From an uncultured Bacteroidales bacterium (lineage in GTDB: Bacteria; Bacteroidota; Bacteroidia; Bacteroidales; Bacteroidaceae): DNA of 64,000 nucleotides. The notes under the pieces are model-generated. The model made no database searches. It was not told where the DNA came from and saw nothing but the letters and a program-made list of their open reading frames with translations. Below are positions 27,104 to 34,227 of the stretch, one piece after another. The position numbers and the translations under genes were made by a program. Location of the stretch: assembly GCA_937898885.1 (NCBI GenBank), contig CALDKD010000041.1, forward strand, positions 60,571 to 124,570, in the 5' to 3' direction. How positions within the stretch are numbered: position 1 is the stretch's first letter; every line of letters begins with the position of its first letter.

Positions 27104-28000
27104 ATGAGCGACAGAGAAAAGGAAATATCCAAGGTGACGGTATGGGGTGCGGTCTGTAATGTGGCTCTCTCGGTATTCAAGCTGATTGCGGGAGTGCTGG
27201 GCCATAGTGCCGCCATGATGGCCGATGCGGTACACTCATTGTCCGATTTGGTCAGTGATGTCATTGTGCTGGTTATGGTGCGGATATCATCCAAGGGAAA
27301 AGACGAGAGCCACGATTACGGTCATGGTAAGTTCGAGACGCTGGCTACCGTTGCGGTGGCGCTGCTGCTGGTGGTTGTCGGAGTCAGGCTGTTCTCTGGT
27401 GGAGTGGCTAAAATCAATGCCGCATTTCACGGTGGGAGTATAGCGGTTCCTGGTATTATAGCTCTGACAGCGGCAATAGTATCTGTTGTCGTAAAGGAAT
27501 TCCTGTTTCAGTGGACGGCATTCGTGGGACGCAGGAACAATAGCCCGGCTGTAATAACAAACGCCTGGCATCACAGAACCGATGCCCTGTCGTCAGTAGG
27601 CTCTGCCATAGGCATTGGCGCGGCTGTGGCTTTTGGCGGCAAATGGGCGATTCTGGATCCTATTGTCTGTTGTGTGATAAGCATCTTCATATTCTATATT
27701 GCCGTGAAGATGGCATTGCCGGCTTTGAACGAGCTTACCGAAGGCTCACTGCCTGATGATATGGAGAGCGAGATTACAGAGTTAATACGCTCTGTGTCGG
27801 GCGTGACCGATGTCCACGCACTCAAGACACGCAAGAGCGGCCCGTGCATAATAATTGAGTCACATATTGTAGTAAATCCTGAGATGAGTGTGGCCGAGGC
27901 ACACAGGATAACAACGGAGGCCGAGACGGCCATCCGCCTGAGGTTTGGTGCGGAAACGCAAATCTCCATTCACGTTGAGCCGCACGTTGATGCCGAGTGA
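27104..28000 (+). CDS. Cation diffusion facilitator (CDF) family metal efflux transporter
   Basis: Inner-membrane divalent-cation:proton antiporter of 298 residues, exporting Zn2+, Fe2+, Mn2+ or similar. Six hydrophobic segments are visible. Metal-site motifs include MMADAVHSLSDLVSD in TM2 (HxxxD), HDYGHGKFETLAT after it, and NAWHHRTDALSSVGS in TM5 (HxxxD). The two HxxxD motifs mark the transport site; an H/D pair of this kind is seen in both Zn and Fe/Zn subgroups. The cytoplasmic C-terminal domain (about residues 210-298) ends ISIHVEPH. It is monocistronic between the nifJ terminator and a convergent SDR gene. Confidence 0.92.
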   Translation: MSDREKEISKVTVWGAVCNVALSVFKLIAGVLGHSAAMMADAVHSLSDLVSDVIVLVMVRISSKGKDESHDYGHGKFETLATVAVALLLVVVGVRLFSGGVAKINAAFHGGSIAVPGIIALTAAIVSVVVKEFLFQWTAFVGRRNNSPAVITNAWHHRTDALSSVGSAIGIGAAVAFGGKWAILDPIVCCVISIFIFYIAVKMALPALNELTEGSLPDDMESEITELIRSVSGVTDVHALKTRKSGPCIIIESHIVVNPEMSVAEAHRITTEAETAIRLRFGAETQISIHVEPHVDAE

Positions 28001-28036
28001 GGGCCACAGGGACAGGTCCCTTGACCCGCTATAATC

Positions 28037-28867
28037 CTAAAATAGTGAGTGATGTGGAAGCGGGCTGTCAGGCTCGCTGGCCATATACTTGTATTCAAGA
28101 CGGTCTGTCAGACCGGGGAATATGCGTATCAGTATAAGCAGCAGCTTGCTGGTGGCGGTCAGTGTGGCGCGCCTGCGGCGCAGACGTATGTTGCGGAGCA
28201 TAATCCTTGCCACTCTCTCGGCCGACATCATCTTGCCCTCATCGCGTGGGGTATCGCCCTGCTCGGCGCCATTGGCCAGCAACGCGGTCTTGCGGATGTT
28301 GGATGATGTGAATCCTGGCGCGAACACCAGCACGTGAAGCCCGTTGTAGAGGTTCTCAACGCGGAGCGTGTCAAGGAACCCGTTGATGGCGAACTTCGAT
28401 GCCGAGTAACCGGTTCTGGCCGGAAGCCCCTTGTAGCCTGCAGTTGAGATAACGCCCACCACCGAGCCTTTGGACTCAAGCAGGTGGGGCAGGGCATACT
28501 TGGTGCAATAGACGGTTCCCCAGAAATTCACGTCCATCAGTTTCCGTATCACATCCAGGTCAAGGTCCTTGAAGAGCGCCCTCATAGATATTCCGGCATT
28601 ATTCACAAGAATGTCAATCCGCCCGAAATGGCTAACCGCAGCCTCCATCAGCTTGCGGCAATCGTCCTCAACACTCACATCGGTCCTCACATAGATTACC
28701 TCGGTCTGCGATGCCAACTCGCCGGCTATCTCCGCCAGCTTCTCTTCTGAACGTGCGGCAAGCACAAGCCTGGCCTTGTTTTTCGCGAACTCCCTGCACA
28801 CTGCCAGTCCTATTCCAGAGCTGGCTCCTGTCACTACAACGACTTTGTCTTTGAAATAATCCTTCAT
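28037..28867 (-). CDS. Short-chain dehydrogenase/reductase
   Basis: A 276-residue classical SDR oxidoreductase using NAD(P)H. Visible: VVVTGASSGIGLAV (cofactor loop), NNAGISM, VISTAGYKGLP with the catalytic Ser-region, and YSASKFA (Tyr-x3-Lys). The N-terminal residue pattern after beta2 (AARSEEKL) with Arg suggests NADP preference. A C-terminal hydrophobic helix (LLLILIRIFPGL) suggests membrane association, as in the DltE/11-beta-HSD-like SDR group. The substrate is unknown. The predicted promoter lies immediately upstream of the ATG at 28867, excluding the Met at 28876. Confidence 0.85.
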   Translation of the reverse strand: MKDYFKDKVVVVTGASSGIGLAVCREFAKNKARLVLAARSEEKLAEIAGELASQTEVIYVRTDVSVEDDCRKLMEAAVSHFGRIDILVNNAGISMRALFKDLDLDVIRKLMDVNFWGTVYCTKYALPHLLESKGSVVGVISTAGYKGLPARTGYSASKFAINGFLDTLRVENLYNGLHVLVFAPGFTSSNIRKTALLANGAEQGDTPRDEGKMMSAERVARIMLRNIRLRRRRATLTATSKLLLILIRIFPGLTDRLEYKYMASEPDSPLPHHSLF

Positions 28868-28873
28868 ATAGTG

Positions 28874-28881
28874 CAAAGTTA
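28874..28881 (-). promoter_or_regulatory. Predicted -7 promoter element of the SDR gene
   Basis: TAACTTTG on the minus strand ends 6 bases before the ATG at 28867, implying an almost leaderless transcript. No clear -33 element. Confidence 0.5.
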
Positions 28882-28907
28882 TGCAATTATTGCTGACTGT
28901 TGTCGCA

Positions 28908-29198
28908 TTAATTGTCTATAATTAGTATCGTATTGGCATATAAAGCAAAAGGCGGCCCGGAGGAAGCACCTCCGGACCGCCTTACTTGCATATTGCCCGC
29001 TTGATTATTCGTCTTGGAAGATGTTGCTGGTGTGTGTGCCGCAACCGTGTCGCCTGCCGCCTTGACGGTGGAGTCTTTTGCAAGATAGTCACAAAAAGAG
29101 TCAAAGTCAAGAACCAGTTGGTTGACAAGACGGGTAGATACAATCTTCTCGCCGAGGATACTGTTCTCGGATATAGTCATTTGTACATTAAGTGCCAT
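28908..29198 (-). CDS. Small unknown ORF, 3' end doubtful
   Basis: An ORF of 96 codons starting MALNVQMTISENS, with a purine-rich GGCAAAGGG about 8 bases before the ATG and a well-spaced promoter at 29351. The first ~45 residues look like a real protein (LVNQLVLDFDSFCDYLAKDS). The last ~20 codons run through a strong terminator hairpin (28949-28983) and end beyond it, which is odd. TAA codons lie just before the hairpin in the other two frames (28982-28984 and 29005-29007), so a frameshift near the repetitive CACACACACC tract (about 29033-29040) could give the true end. I do not recognise the family. Confidence 0.4.
   Translation of the reverse strand: MALNVQMTISENSILGEKIVSTRLVNQLVLDFDSFCDYLAKDSTVKAAGDTVAAHTPATSSKTNNQAGNMQVRRSGGASSGPPFALYANTILIIDN
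28941..28983 (-). terminator. Intrinsic terminator, minus strand
   Basis: A 15-bp stem with one mismatch (28949-28963 with 28969-28983), a 5-base loop, then TTTTGCTTTA on the minus strand. It lies inside the reading frame of the small ORF, which suggests that frame is not right at its end. Confidence 0.75.
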
Positions 29199-29302
29199 AT
29201 GTATACCCTTTGCCGGTTAGGGACTTGGTGTTTCAGAGCCTGATGGAGCCCTGCCGACGGGTAGTTAGTAAATAAAAGAAGGTGCTTTCTGACGCATCTT
29301 CC

Positions 29303-29338
29303 ATTTGGGTCGACTCAAAACGCTATTTGGGTCGGCTC
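29303..29338. repeat. 14-bp direct repeat in the leader of the small ORF
   Basis: ATTTGGGTCGACTC (29303-29316) and ATTTGGGTCGGCTC (29325-29338) differ by one base and are spaced 22 bases apart, about two helical turns. They lie just downstream of the predicted start of the minus-strand transcript, where a repressor could block it. Confidence 0.55.
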
Positions 29339-29350
29339 ATTTTGACGATG

Positions 29351-29358
29351 CAAAACTA
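29351..29358 (-). promoter_or_regulatory. Predicted promoter of the small ORF transcript
   Basis: TAGTTTTG on the minus strand with TTG at 29381-29379, 20 bases upstream. The implied leader to the ATG at 29198 is about 148 bases. It contains the 14-bp repeats, a 5-codon ORF (29340-29323) and a 23-codon ORF starting near 29303. Confidence 0.6.
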
Positions 29359-29500
29359 CAATGGTTATTATATTCCTGCAATAGTTGTCCGGAGTCTTGA
29401 ATCAGTTTGTCCGGGATGTTGTTTTGCACATTGTCACCTTGCAAGGCGTATAATATAAAATAGGTGTACGGCTTTCATTGGAGTTTCGGGGAATATTGCC

Positions 29501-29508
29501 TACTTTCG
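29501..29508 (+). promoter_or_regulatory. Predicted promoter of pgeF-pepD
   Basis: TACTTTCG, a near-consensus -7 element, with ATTG at 29477-29480 exactly 20 bases upstream. It favours the ATG at 29530 as the start of the first gene. Confidence 0.55.
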
Positions 29509-29529
29509 CATATAGATAATGTCTTGCCG

Positions 29530-30210
29530 ATGGATTGTACTAGACTGTTACGCTATGATATGGATGATGCCGTTGAGGCTTTCACGGCCGGATGCGGCTC
29601 TGTGCTGCCGTACAATGTGATTACCGGGCATCAGGTACACGGTGTGAGGGTGGCGGTTGTTGACCGTCCGGACCTTACGCGGCAGGATCTGGAGGGCTAT
29701 GACGCATTCATCACCAATCTCCGTGATTGCGCCATAGGCGTGCGTACGGCTGATTGTATTCCTGTGCTTATGTATGACCCGGTGCACCAGGCAGTGGCTG
29801 CGGTGCATTCAGGCTGGAAGGGCACGGTTGCCGGAATATCGGCCTGCGCAATAAGCGCAATGGCCTTGGAATTTGGCACGATGGCCTCCGACATCAAGGC
29901 GGTTATCGGCCCTGGCATTTGCCGGAAAAGCTTTCAGGTAGGCCAGGAGGTGGTCGGGATGTTCCGCGAGGCTGGTTTCCCTATGGAGCGTATATACGAG
30001 TGGCAGGGTGAGTGCGACGGCACGCCTATGCGCGGAGGTCACCACATAGACCTGTTTCAGGCCAACAGCTGGGTATTAGAGAGGGCAGGGGTACTGAGCT
30101 TGAACATACAGACAGCAGGAATCTGTACCTACATAGACAACCGCTTTTATTCCGCGCGTCGTGAGGGAGCTGCCTGCGGCCGCAACATCAATGCAATTAA
30201 AATAAAATGA
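29530..30210 (+). CDS. pgeF: YfiH/laccase-domain purine nucleoside phosphorylase-like protein
   Basis: A member of the YfiH/PgeF (formerly polyphenol oxidase) family, about 226 residues from the chosen start. These Zn-dependent enzymes act on purine nucleosides and, in E. coli, edit peptidoglycan by removing misincorporated residues. The zinc ligands are visible: His in ITGHQVHGV, Cys in RTADCIPVLMYD and His in VHSGWKGTVAG; GPGICRKSFQVGQEV and NIQTAGICTY follow. The N-terminal TTRxGGxS segment of most homologues is not found, so the protein is short at its front. A GTG at 29464 would add 22 residues but lies upstream of the predicted promoter. Its stop overlaps the pepD start (ATGA). Confidence 0.82.
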   Translation: MDCTRLLRYDMDDAVEAFTAGCGSVLPYNVITGHQVHGVRVAVVDRPDLTRQDLEGYDAFITNLRDCAIGVRTADCIPVLMYDPVHQAVAAVHSGWKGTVAGISACAISAMALEFGTMASDIKAVIGPGICRKSFQVGQEVVGMFREAGFPMERIYEWQGECDGTPMRGGHHIDLFQANSWVLERAGVLSLNIQTAGICTYIDNRFYSARREGAACGRNINAIKIK

Positions 30211-31709
30211 CTGATATGAGCGAGAGTTTTTACGATATCTTCAGCAAGTTGAACAGCATTCCGCGTCCGTCGCATCACGAGGAGCGGGTGGCTGATTTCC
30301 TTTGCGAGTTTGCCAGTAGCCACGGGTTGCGGTACAGGCGTGATGACAGGAACTGTGTGGTAATAAAGAAAGACGCCACCCCTGGCTGTGAGAATGCCGA
30401 TCCGGTTGTTATACTCAACCATATGGATATGGTGTGCGTTGCCAAGGACGATTATCTGCGCGACGGCCGTAAGTTCAATCCTCTGCAGGATGAGATACGC
30501 CCATACATTGATGTGGTGACAAATCCAGACGGCTCTAAGACCCGTTGGATGAAGGCCGAGGGTACCTCGCTTGGGGCTGACAATGGGATGGGCCTCTCAA
30601 TGGCTCTGGCAATATTGGCGGATGATTCCATAGTCCACGGTCCGCTTGAGGTGCTTACCACCACAAACGAGGAAGACGGCATGAGTGGCGCCGAGGCCCT
30701 GAGCACCGACTTTATAAGTGGCCGCAAGGTGATTAACCTTGATTCCGAGGCGTACAACGAGATTACAGTGGGTGCCGCGGGCGCATACCTGCAGGTGGCC
30801 AGCTGGGATGCGGAACGGGCGGCTGTTCCGGATGGCTTTGAGTTTGTGCGGATATCACTGGAGGGAGGCTTGGGCGGCCATTCGGGCGTTGACATCAACA
30901 AAGGCCGTTGCAATGCCAACAAGGAACTGTGCTCATTCCTGACGGAGGACCTGGCGGATGCTATGGCAGTTGGCGATGTCCTGGTGTGCTCCTTGAGCGG
31001 CGGCACGGCCAATGCCTCCATAGCACAGCAGGCTGAGGCAGTGCTCGCGCTTAAGCCTGCGATGTACGATGCGCTGCATAGGTACGCTGGGAAATGGAAC
31101 GATTCTCTGAAAGACAGGTTCGCAAAGACTGATGCCTCGGTATCTGTACGTATGGAGAAGGCTGAGGCTTGTGAGAGCTGTCTTACTAATGCCTCTGCCA
31201 TACTGCAGACCGTATCAAAGCTGCCTTGCGGCACTCTGGCAATGCGCGGGGATATGCCGGGAACGGTTATGACCAGCAATAACATCGGTGTAATCTCAAC
31301 TACGGCCGATAAGGTTACGGCATCCTGCCATACCAGAAGTTTCAGTGATGACGAGATGCATAAATTGGGCGGGCACATTGCTGAGGTATTCCGCGAGGGG
31401 CAGGCCGCTCAGGTTCAGTTGCTTATGGACACGGGCGCGTGGATAGAGCGTGCTGACTCTCCCTTGCTTGCCATCACCTGCCGTACTTTCAAGGATGTCC
31501 TTGGCTTTGAGCCAAAGAAAGTGGCGATGCACTTCGTGCTTGAGGCGGCATACTACGTACAGAAGTACCCGGGTGTTGAGATTGCATCCATAGGCCCGCT
31601 CATCATAGAGCCTCACTCCACATCCGAGCGTGTGAGCCTTGATACTGCCGACAATATCTGGAAAGTAACCGTTGAGCTGCTCTCCAGACTGGCCGGCAAG
31701 GTCAGATAA
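30207..31709 (+). CDS. pepD: Aminoacyl-histidine dipeptidase (M20 family)
   Basis: A cytosolic metallo-dipeptidase of 500 residues that cleaves Xaa-His and other dipeptides. M20C motifs: VVILNHMDMVC (first metal His), LGADNGMGLSMALAIL (bridging Asp), TTNEEDGMSGAEAL (catalytic Glu and metal Glu), and INLDSEAYNEI. The lid domain begins near residue 205. The start overlaps the pgeF stop by four bases, so the two genes are translationally coupled. A second in-frame ATG lies three codons on (MSESFYD). The 3' end overlaps convergent glnN by 8 bases. Confidence 0.93.
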   Translation: MTDMSESFYDIFSKLNSIPRPSHHEERVADFLCEFASSHGLRYRRDDRNCVVIKKDATPGCENADPVVILNHMDMVCVAKDDYLRDGRKFNPLQDEIRPYIDVVTNPDGSKTRWMKAEGTSLGADNGMGLSMALAILADDSIVHGPLEVLTTTNEEDGMSGAEALSTDFISGRKVINLDSEAYNEITVGAAGAYLQVASWDAERAAVPDGFEFVRISLEGGLGGHSGVDINKGRCNANKELCSFLTEDLADAMAVGDVLVCSLSGGTANASIAQQAEAVLALKPAMYDALHRYAGKWNDSLKDRFAKTDASVSVRMEKAEACESCLTNASAILQTVSKLPCGTLAMRGDMPGTVMTSNNIGVISTTADKVTASCHTRSFSDDEMHKLGGHIAEVFREGQAAQVQLLMDTGAWIERADSPLLAITCRTFKDVLGFEPKKVAMHFVLEAAYYVQKYPGVEIASIGPLIIEPHSTSERVSLDTADNIWKVTVELLSRLAGKVR

Positions 31710-33879
31710 ACAGCATCTCGCGATACTTGGGCAGGGCCCAGAGCTCATCGTCCACCATCAGCTCTATGGCATCGATATGCCCGCGTATTTCCTCCATCTT
31801 GGGGAATACGGTGTTGTGGTAGGCTATCGCCTTGTCGCGCTCGCACTCAATGGCGTTGGCCACTTTCCTGCGCTCTACAAGCTGGTCAACAAGCTGGCGT
31901 ATTGACGATACGTGTCCGGCTATCTCCTTGATGCTCTCAATGTTCTCTTTGGAGTATCTTGCGCCTTCCTCCTTGCCCAGCACAGTCTCCATCTTGATTA
32001 CATTGTCCAGCAGCTCGCTCTGATACTTGGTGGCGATAGGAATGATGTGGTTGATGGCCAGATCGCCCAGTACGCGCGCCTCAATCTGCAGCTTCTTGGT
32101 GTAGGTGTTCCATTTGATCTCGTTGCGGGCGCGGAGCTCGTTCTCCTGCATCACACCCTGACTGTGGAACATACTCACGCTCTCTTTTGTCAGATAGTTG
32201 TCGTAGATGAGCGGTGCGCTGCTCTCGCAGTCCAGACCGCGTCTGGCAGCCTCTCTCTTCCACTCGCCGGAGTAGCCGTTGCCGTCGAAACGCACGGGCT
32301 TGCAGTATTTTATGTACTTGCGCAAGATCTTCATTATGGCGAACTCGCGCTCCTCACCCTGGGCTATGAGCTGCTCTACATCGTCCTTGAAGAGTTGGAG
32401 CTGCTCGGCCATCGCGGTGTTGAGTACAATCATCGCGGTGGCGCAGTTGGCCTCGGAGCCTACGGCGCGGAACTCAAAGCGGTTTCCGGTGAAGGCGAAT
32501 GGCGATGTGCGGTTGCGGTCGGTATTGTCAAGCAGAAGCTCCGGTATCTGCGGTATGCTCAGCTTTATCTCGCGCTTACTGAGCAGACGCACAAAATCGT
32601 CGGTCTCCTCCATATGGTCAAGTACTGATGATACCTCTGAGCCTAGAAAACTGGAGATGATGGCTGGCGGCGCCTCGTTGGCACCAAGGCGATGCTCGTT
32701 TGACGCGCCTGCCACGCTGGCCTTCAGCAGGCCGTTATGGCGGTAGATGGCGGCCAGCGTGTTGACTACGAAGGTGATGAAACGCAGATTGTCCTTGTCT
32801 GTCTTGCCGGGGGCCATAAGCGGTATGCCGTTGTCTGTGCCGAGTGACCAGTTGCAGTGCTTGCCCGAGCCGTTTACTCCCTTGAATGGCTTCTCGTGCA
32901 GCAGTACGCTGAATCCGTGCTTCTTGGCCACTGATTTCATCAATGACATAAGTATCATATTGTGGTCCACCGCCAGATTGCACTTCTCGTAGATGGCCGC
33001 AACCTCAAACTGGTTGGGGGCCGTCTCATTGTGGCAGGTCTTGGTTGGGATTCCAAGCTTCATGGCCTCCATCTCAAGGTCGCTCATAAAGCGTGAGACC
33101 CTCTCCGGGATAGCACCGAAGTAGTGGTCGTCCAACTGCTGGCTCTTGGCGCTCTCGTGTCCCATCAGGGTGCGGCCTGTCAGTACCAGGTCGGGGCGTG
33201 CTATGAACAATTCGGTATCTATAAGGAAATACTCCTGCTCCCATCCAAGGTAGGCGTTCACGTTGTGTACGCTTTTGTCGAAAAGGCGGCAGACTTGTGT
33301 GGCGGCTTTCTCTACGGCGCTGATTGATTTCAGCAACGGGGCCTTGTAGTCGAGTGCCTCGCCGGTGTATGCTATGAATACTGTAGGGATGCAGAGCGTG
33401 TCGTCCATAAGGAATGCAGGCGAGGTTGGGTCCCAGGCGCTGTAGCCGCGTGCCTCGAATGTGCTGCGGATGCCTCCGTTCGGGAAGGACGATGCGTCGG
33501 GCTCCTGCTGGCGCAAAAGCTTGCCTGAGAATTTCTCTATTACGCCGCCTTTGCCGTCAAGCTCTATGAAGGCGTCGTGCTTCTCGGCTGTGGTGCCGGT
33601 CAGTGGTGAGAACCAGTGGGTGTAGTGCGTGGCTCCATTCTCAAGGGCCCAGCGTTTCATTCCGTCGGCCACCTCATCTACTATTGAGGCGTCCATAGGC
33701 TCATAGCCGTCCATTACCGCTACCATACGCGCGTAGATGTCGGAAGGCAGGTACTTGTACATTTTTGCCTTGTCGAAGACTTTGCATCCAAAGTAGTCGG
33801 ATGGTCTTTTGCCGTTATCTATCTCAACCGGCCTCTTTGAGGCGGCCTTCTCTAAGGCTTGGAATCGGACAGTATTCAT
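31702..33879 (-). CDS. glnN: Glutamine synthetase type III
   Basis: ATP-dependent glutamine synthetase of the large GSIII class (725 residues), typical of Bacteroidetes and cyanobacteria. It starts MNTVRFQALEKAASKRPVEI. Core motifs include THYTHWFSPLTGTTAEKHDAF, YLGWEQEYFLID (metal site), KTCHNETAPNQFEVAAIYE, LHEKPFKGVNGSGKHCNWSLGT (ATP/glutamate loop) and ASNEHRLGANEAPPAI. The last ~150 residues are a helical extension with coiled-coil character, as usual for GSIII. Its promoter lies at 33900 with three GGGTGAA-type repeats farther upstream, which could be nitrogen-control sites. Confidence 0.96.
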   Translation of the reverse strand: MNTVRFQALEKAASKRPVEIDNGKRPSDYFGCKVFDKAKMYKYLPSDIYARMVAVMDGYEPMDASIVDEVADGMKRWALENGATHYTHWFSPLTGTTAEKHDAFIELDGKGGVIEKFSGKLLRQQEPDASSFPNGGIRSTFEARGYSAWDPTSPAFLMDDTLCIPTVFIAYTGEALDYKAPLLKSISAVEKAATQVCRLFDKSVHNVNAYLGWEQEYFLIDTELFIARPDLVLTGRTLMGHESAKSQQLDDHYFGAIPERVSRFMSDLEMEAMKLGIPTKTCHNETAPNQFEVAAIYEKCNLAVDHNMILMSLMKSVAKKHGFSVLLHEKPFKGVNGSGKHCNWSLGTDNGIPLMAPGKTDKDNLRFITFVVNTLAAIYRHNGLLKASVAGASNEHRLGANEAPPAIISSFLGSEVSSVLDHMEETDDFVRLLSKREIKLSIPQIPELLLDNTDRNRTSPFAFTGNRFEFRAVGSEANCATAMIVLNTAMAEQLQLFKDDVEQLIAQGEEREFAIMKILRKYIKYCKPVRFDGNGYSGEWKREAARRGLDCESSAPLIYDNYLTKESVSMFHSQGVMQENELRARNEIKWNTYTKKLQIEARVLGDLAINHIIPIATKYQSELLDNVIKMETVLGKEEGARYSKENIESIKEIAGHVSSIRQLVDQLVERRKVANAIECERDKAIAYHNTVFPKMEEIRGHIDAIELMVDDELWALPKYREMLFI

Positions 33880-33899
33880 AATTTTCTTTGATTTTTGTG

Positions 33900-33907
33900 C
33901 AAAGTTA
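33900..33907 (-). promoter_or_regulatory. Predicted -7 promoter element of glnN
   Basis: TAACTTTG on the minus strand, 20 bases before the glnN ATG. The -33 position does not match TTTG, consistent with a promoter that needs an activator. Confidence 0.65.
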
Positions 33908-33934
33908 GCTGATTTTTGGCCGCGTTTTTATTTT

Positions 33935-33998
33935 GCGGGTGAAATTTGCTGAAAAATGCTCGATATCGCAGGTGAATTTTGTTTTTGCGGGTGAATTG
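33935..33998. repeat. Three GC(G/A)GGTGAA repeats upstream of glnN
   Basis: Copies begin at 33935 (GCGGGTGAAATTTG), 33968 (GCAGGTGAATTTTG) and 33987 (GCGGGTGAATTG), spaced 33 and 19 bases. They occupy the activator position relative to the glnN -7 element. Confidence 0.5.
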
Positions 33999-33999
33999 C

Positions 34000-34108
34000 C
34001 CGGAATGCGGCTTAGGCTTTAACGCTGCAGAGCATTACCTGCGTGGCTACTCGCTTACGCCACTCCGGGGATGCTCTGCAACGTTAATGTCTAAGCCTCC
34101 GGAACTGC
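34000..34108. repeat. Long palindromic element between glnN and uvrA
   Basis: Arms of 27 bases (34009-34035 and 34071-34097) pair with 24 Watson-Crick pairs, one G-T and two mismatches. The 35-base loop holds a second 5-bp stem (GTGGC 34043-34047 with GCCAC 34059-34063). CCGGAA occurs just outside both arms (34000-34005, 34099-34104). No T-run follows, so it is not an ordinary terminator. It resembles a REP- or MITE-type palindromic repeat, or a structured RNA. Confidence 0.6.
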
Positions 34109-34198
34109 TGGTTTGAATAAGGTAATGATTTATCATATTCGCAGCATTTAATAATGCAATCAGGCTTGTATGATGAATCGGGGAATGCAATAATTGAG

Positions 34199-34206
34199 TA
34201 AATTTG
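34199..34206 (+). promoter_or_regulatory. Predicted -7 promoter element of uvrA
   Basis: TAAATTTG, an exact TAnnTTTG match 21 bases before the ATG at 34228. No TTTG at the -33 spacing. Confidence 0.55.
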
Positions 34207-34227
34207 CGGGATTAATTGTATGCGCGG

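Noticed and set aside
28001..28036. Small AGGGA/TCCCT inverted repeat between the CDF and SDR genes
   Set aside because: Stem of only five pairs, four-base loop and no T-run; too weak to call a terminator.
30452..31378. 308-codon minus-strand frame opposite pepD
   Set aside because: Ser/Pro/Ala-rich antisense frame of a GC-rich gene.
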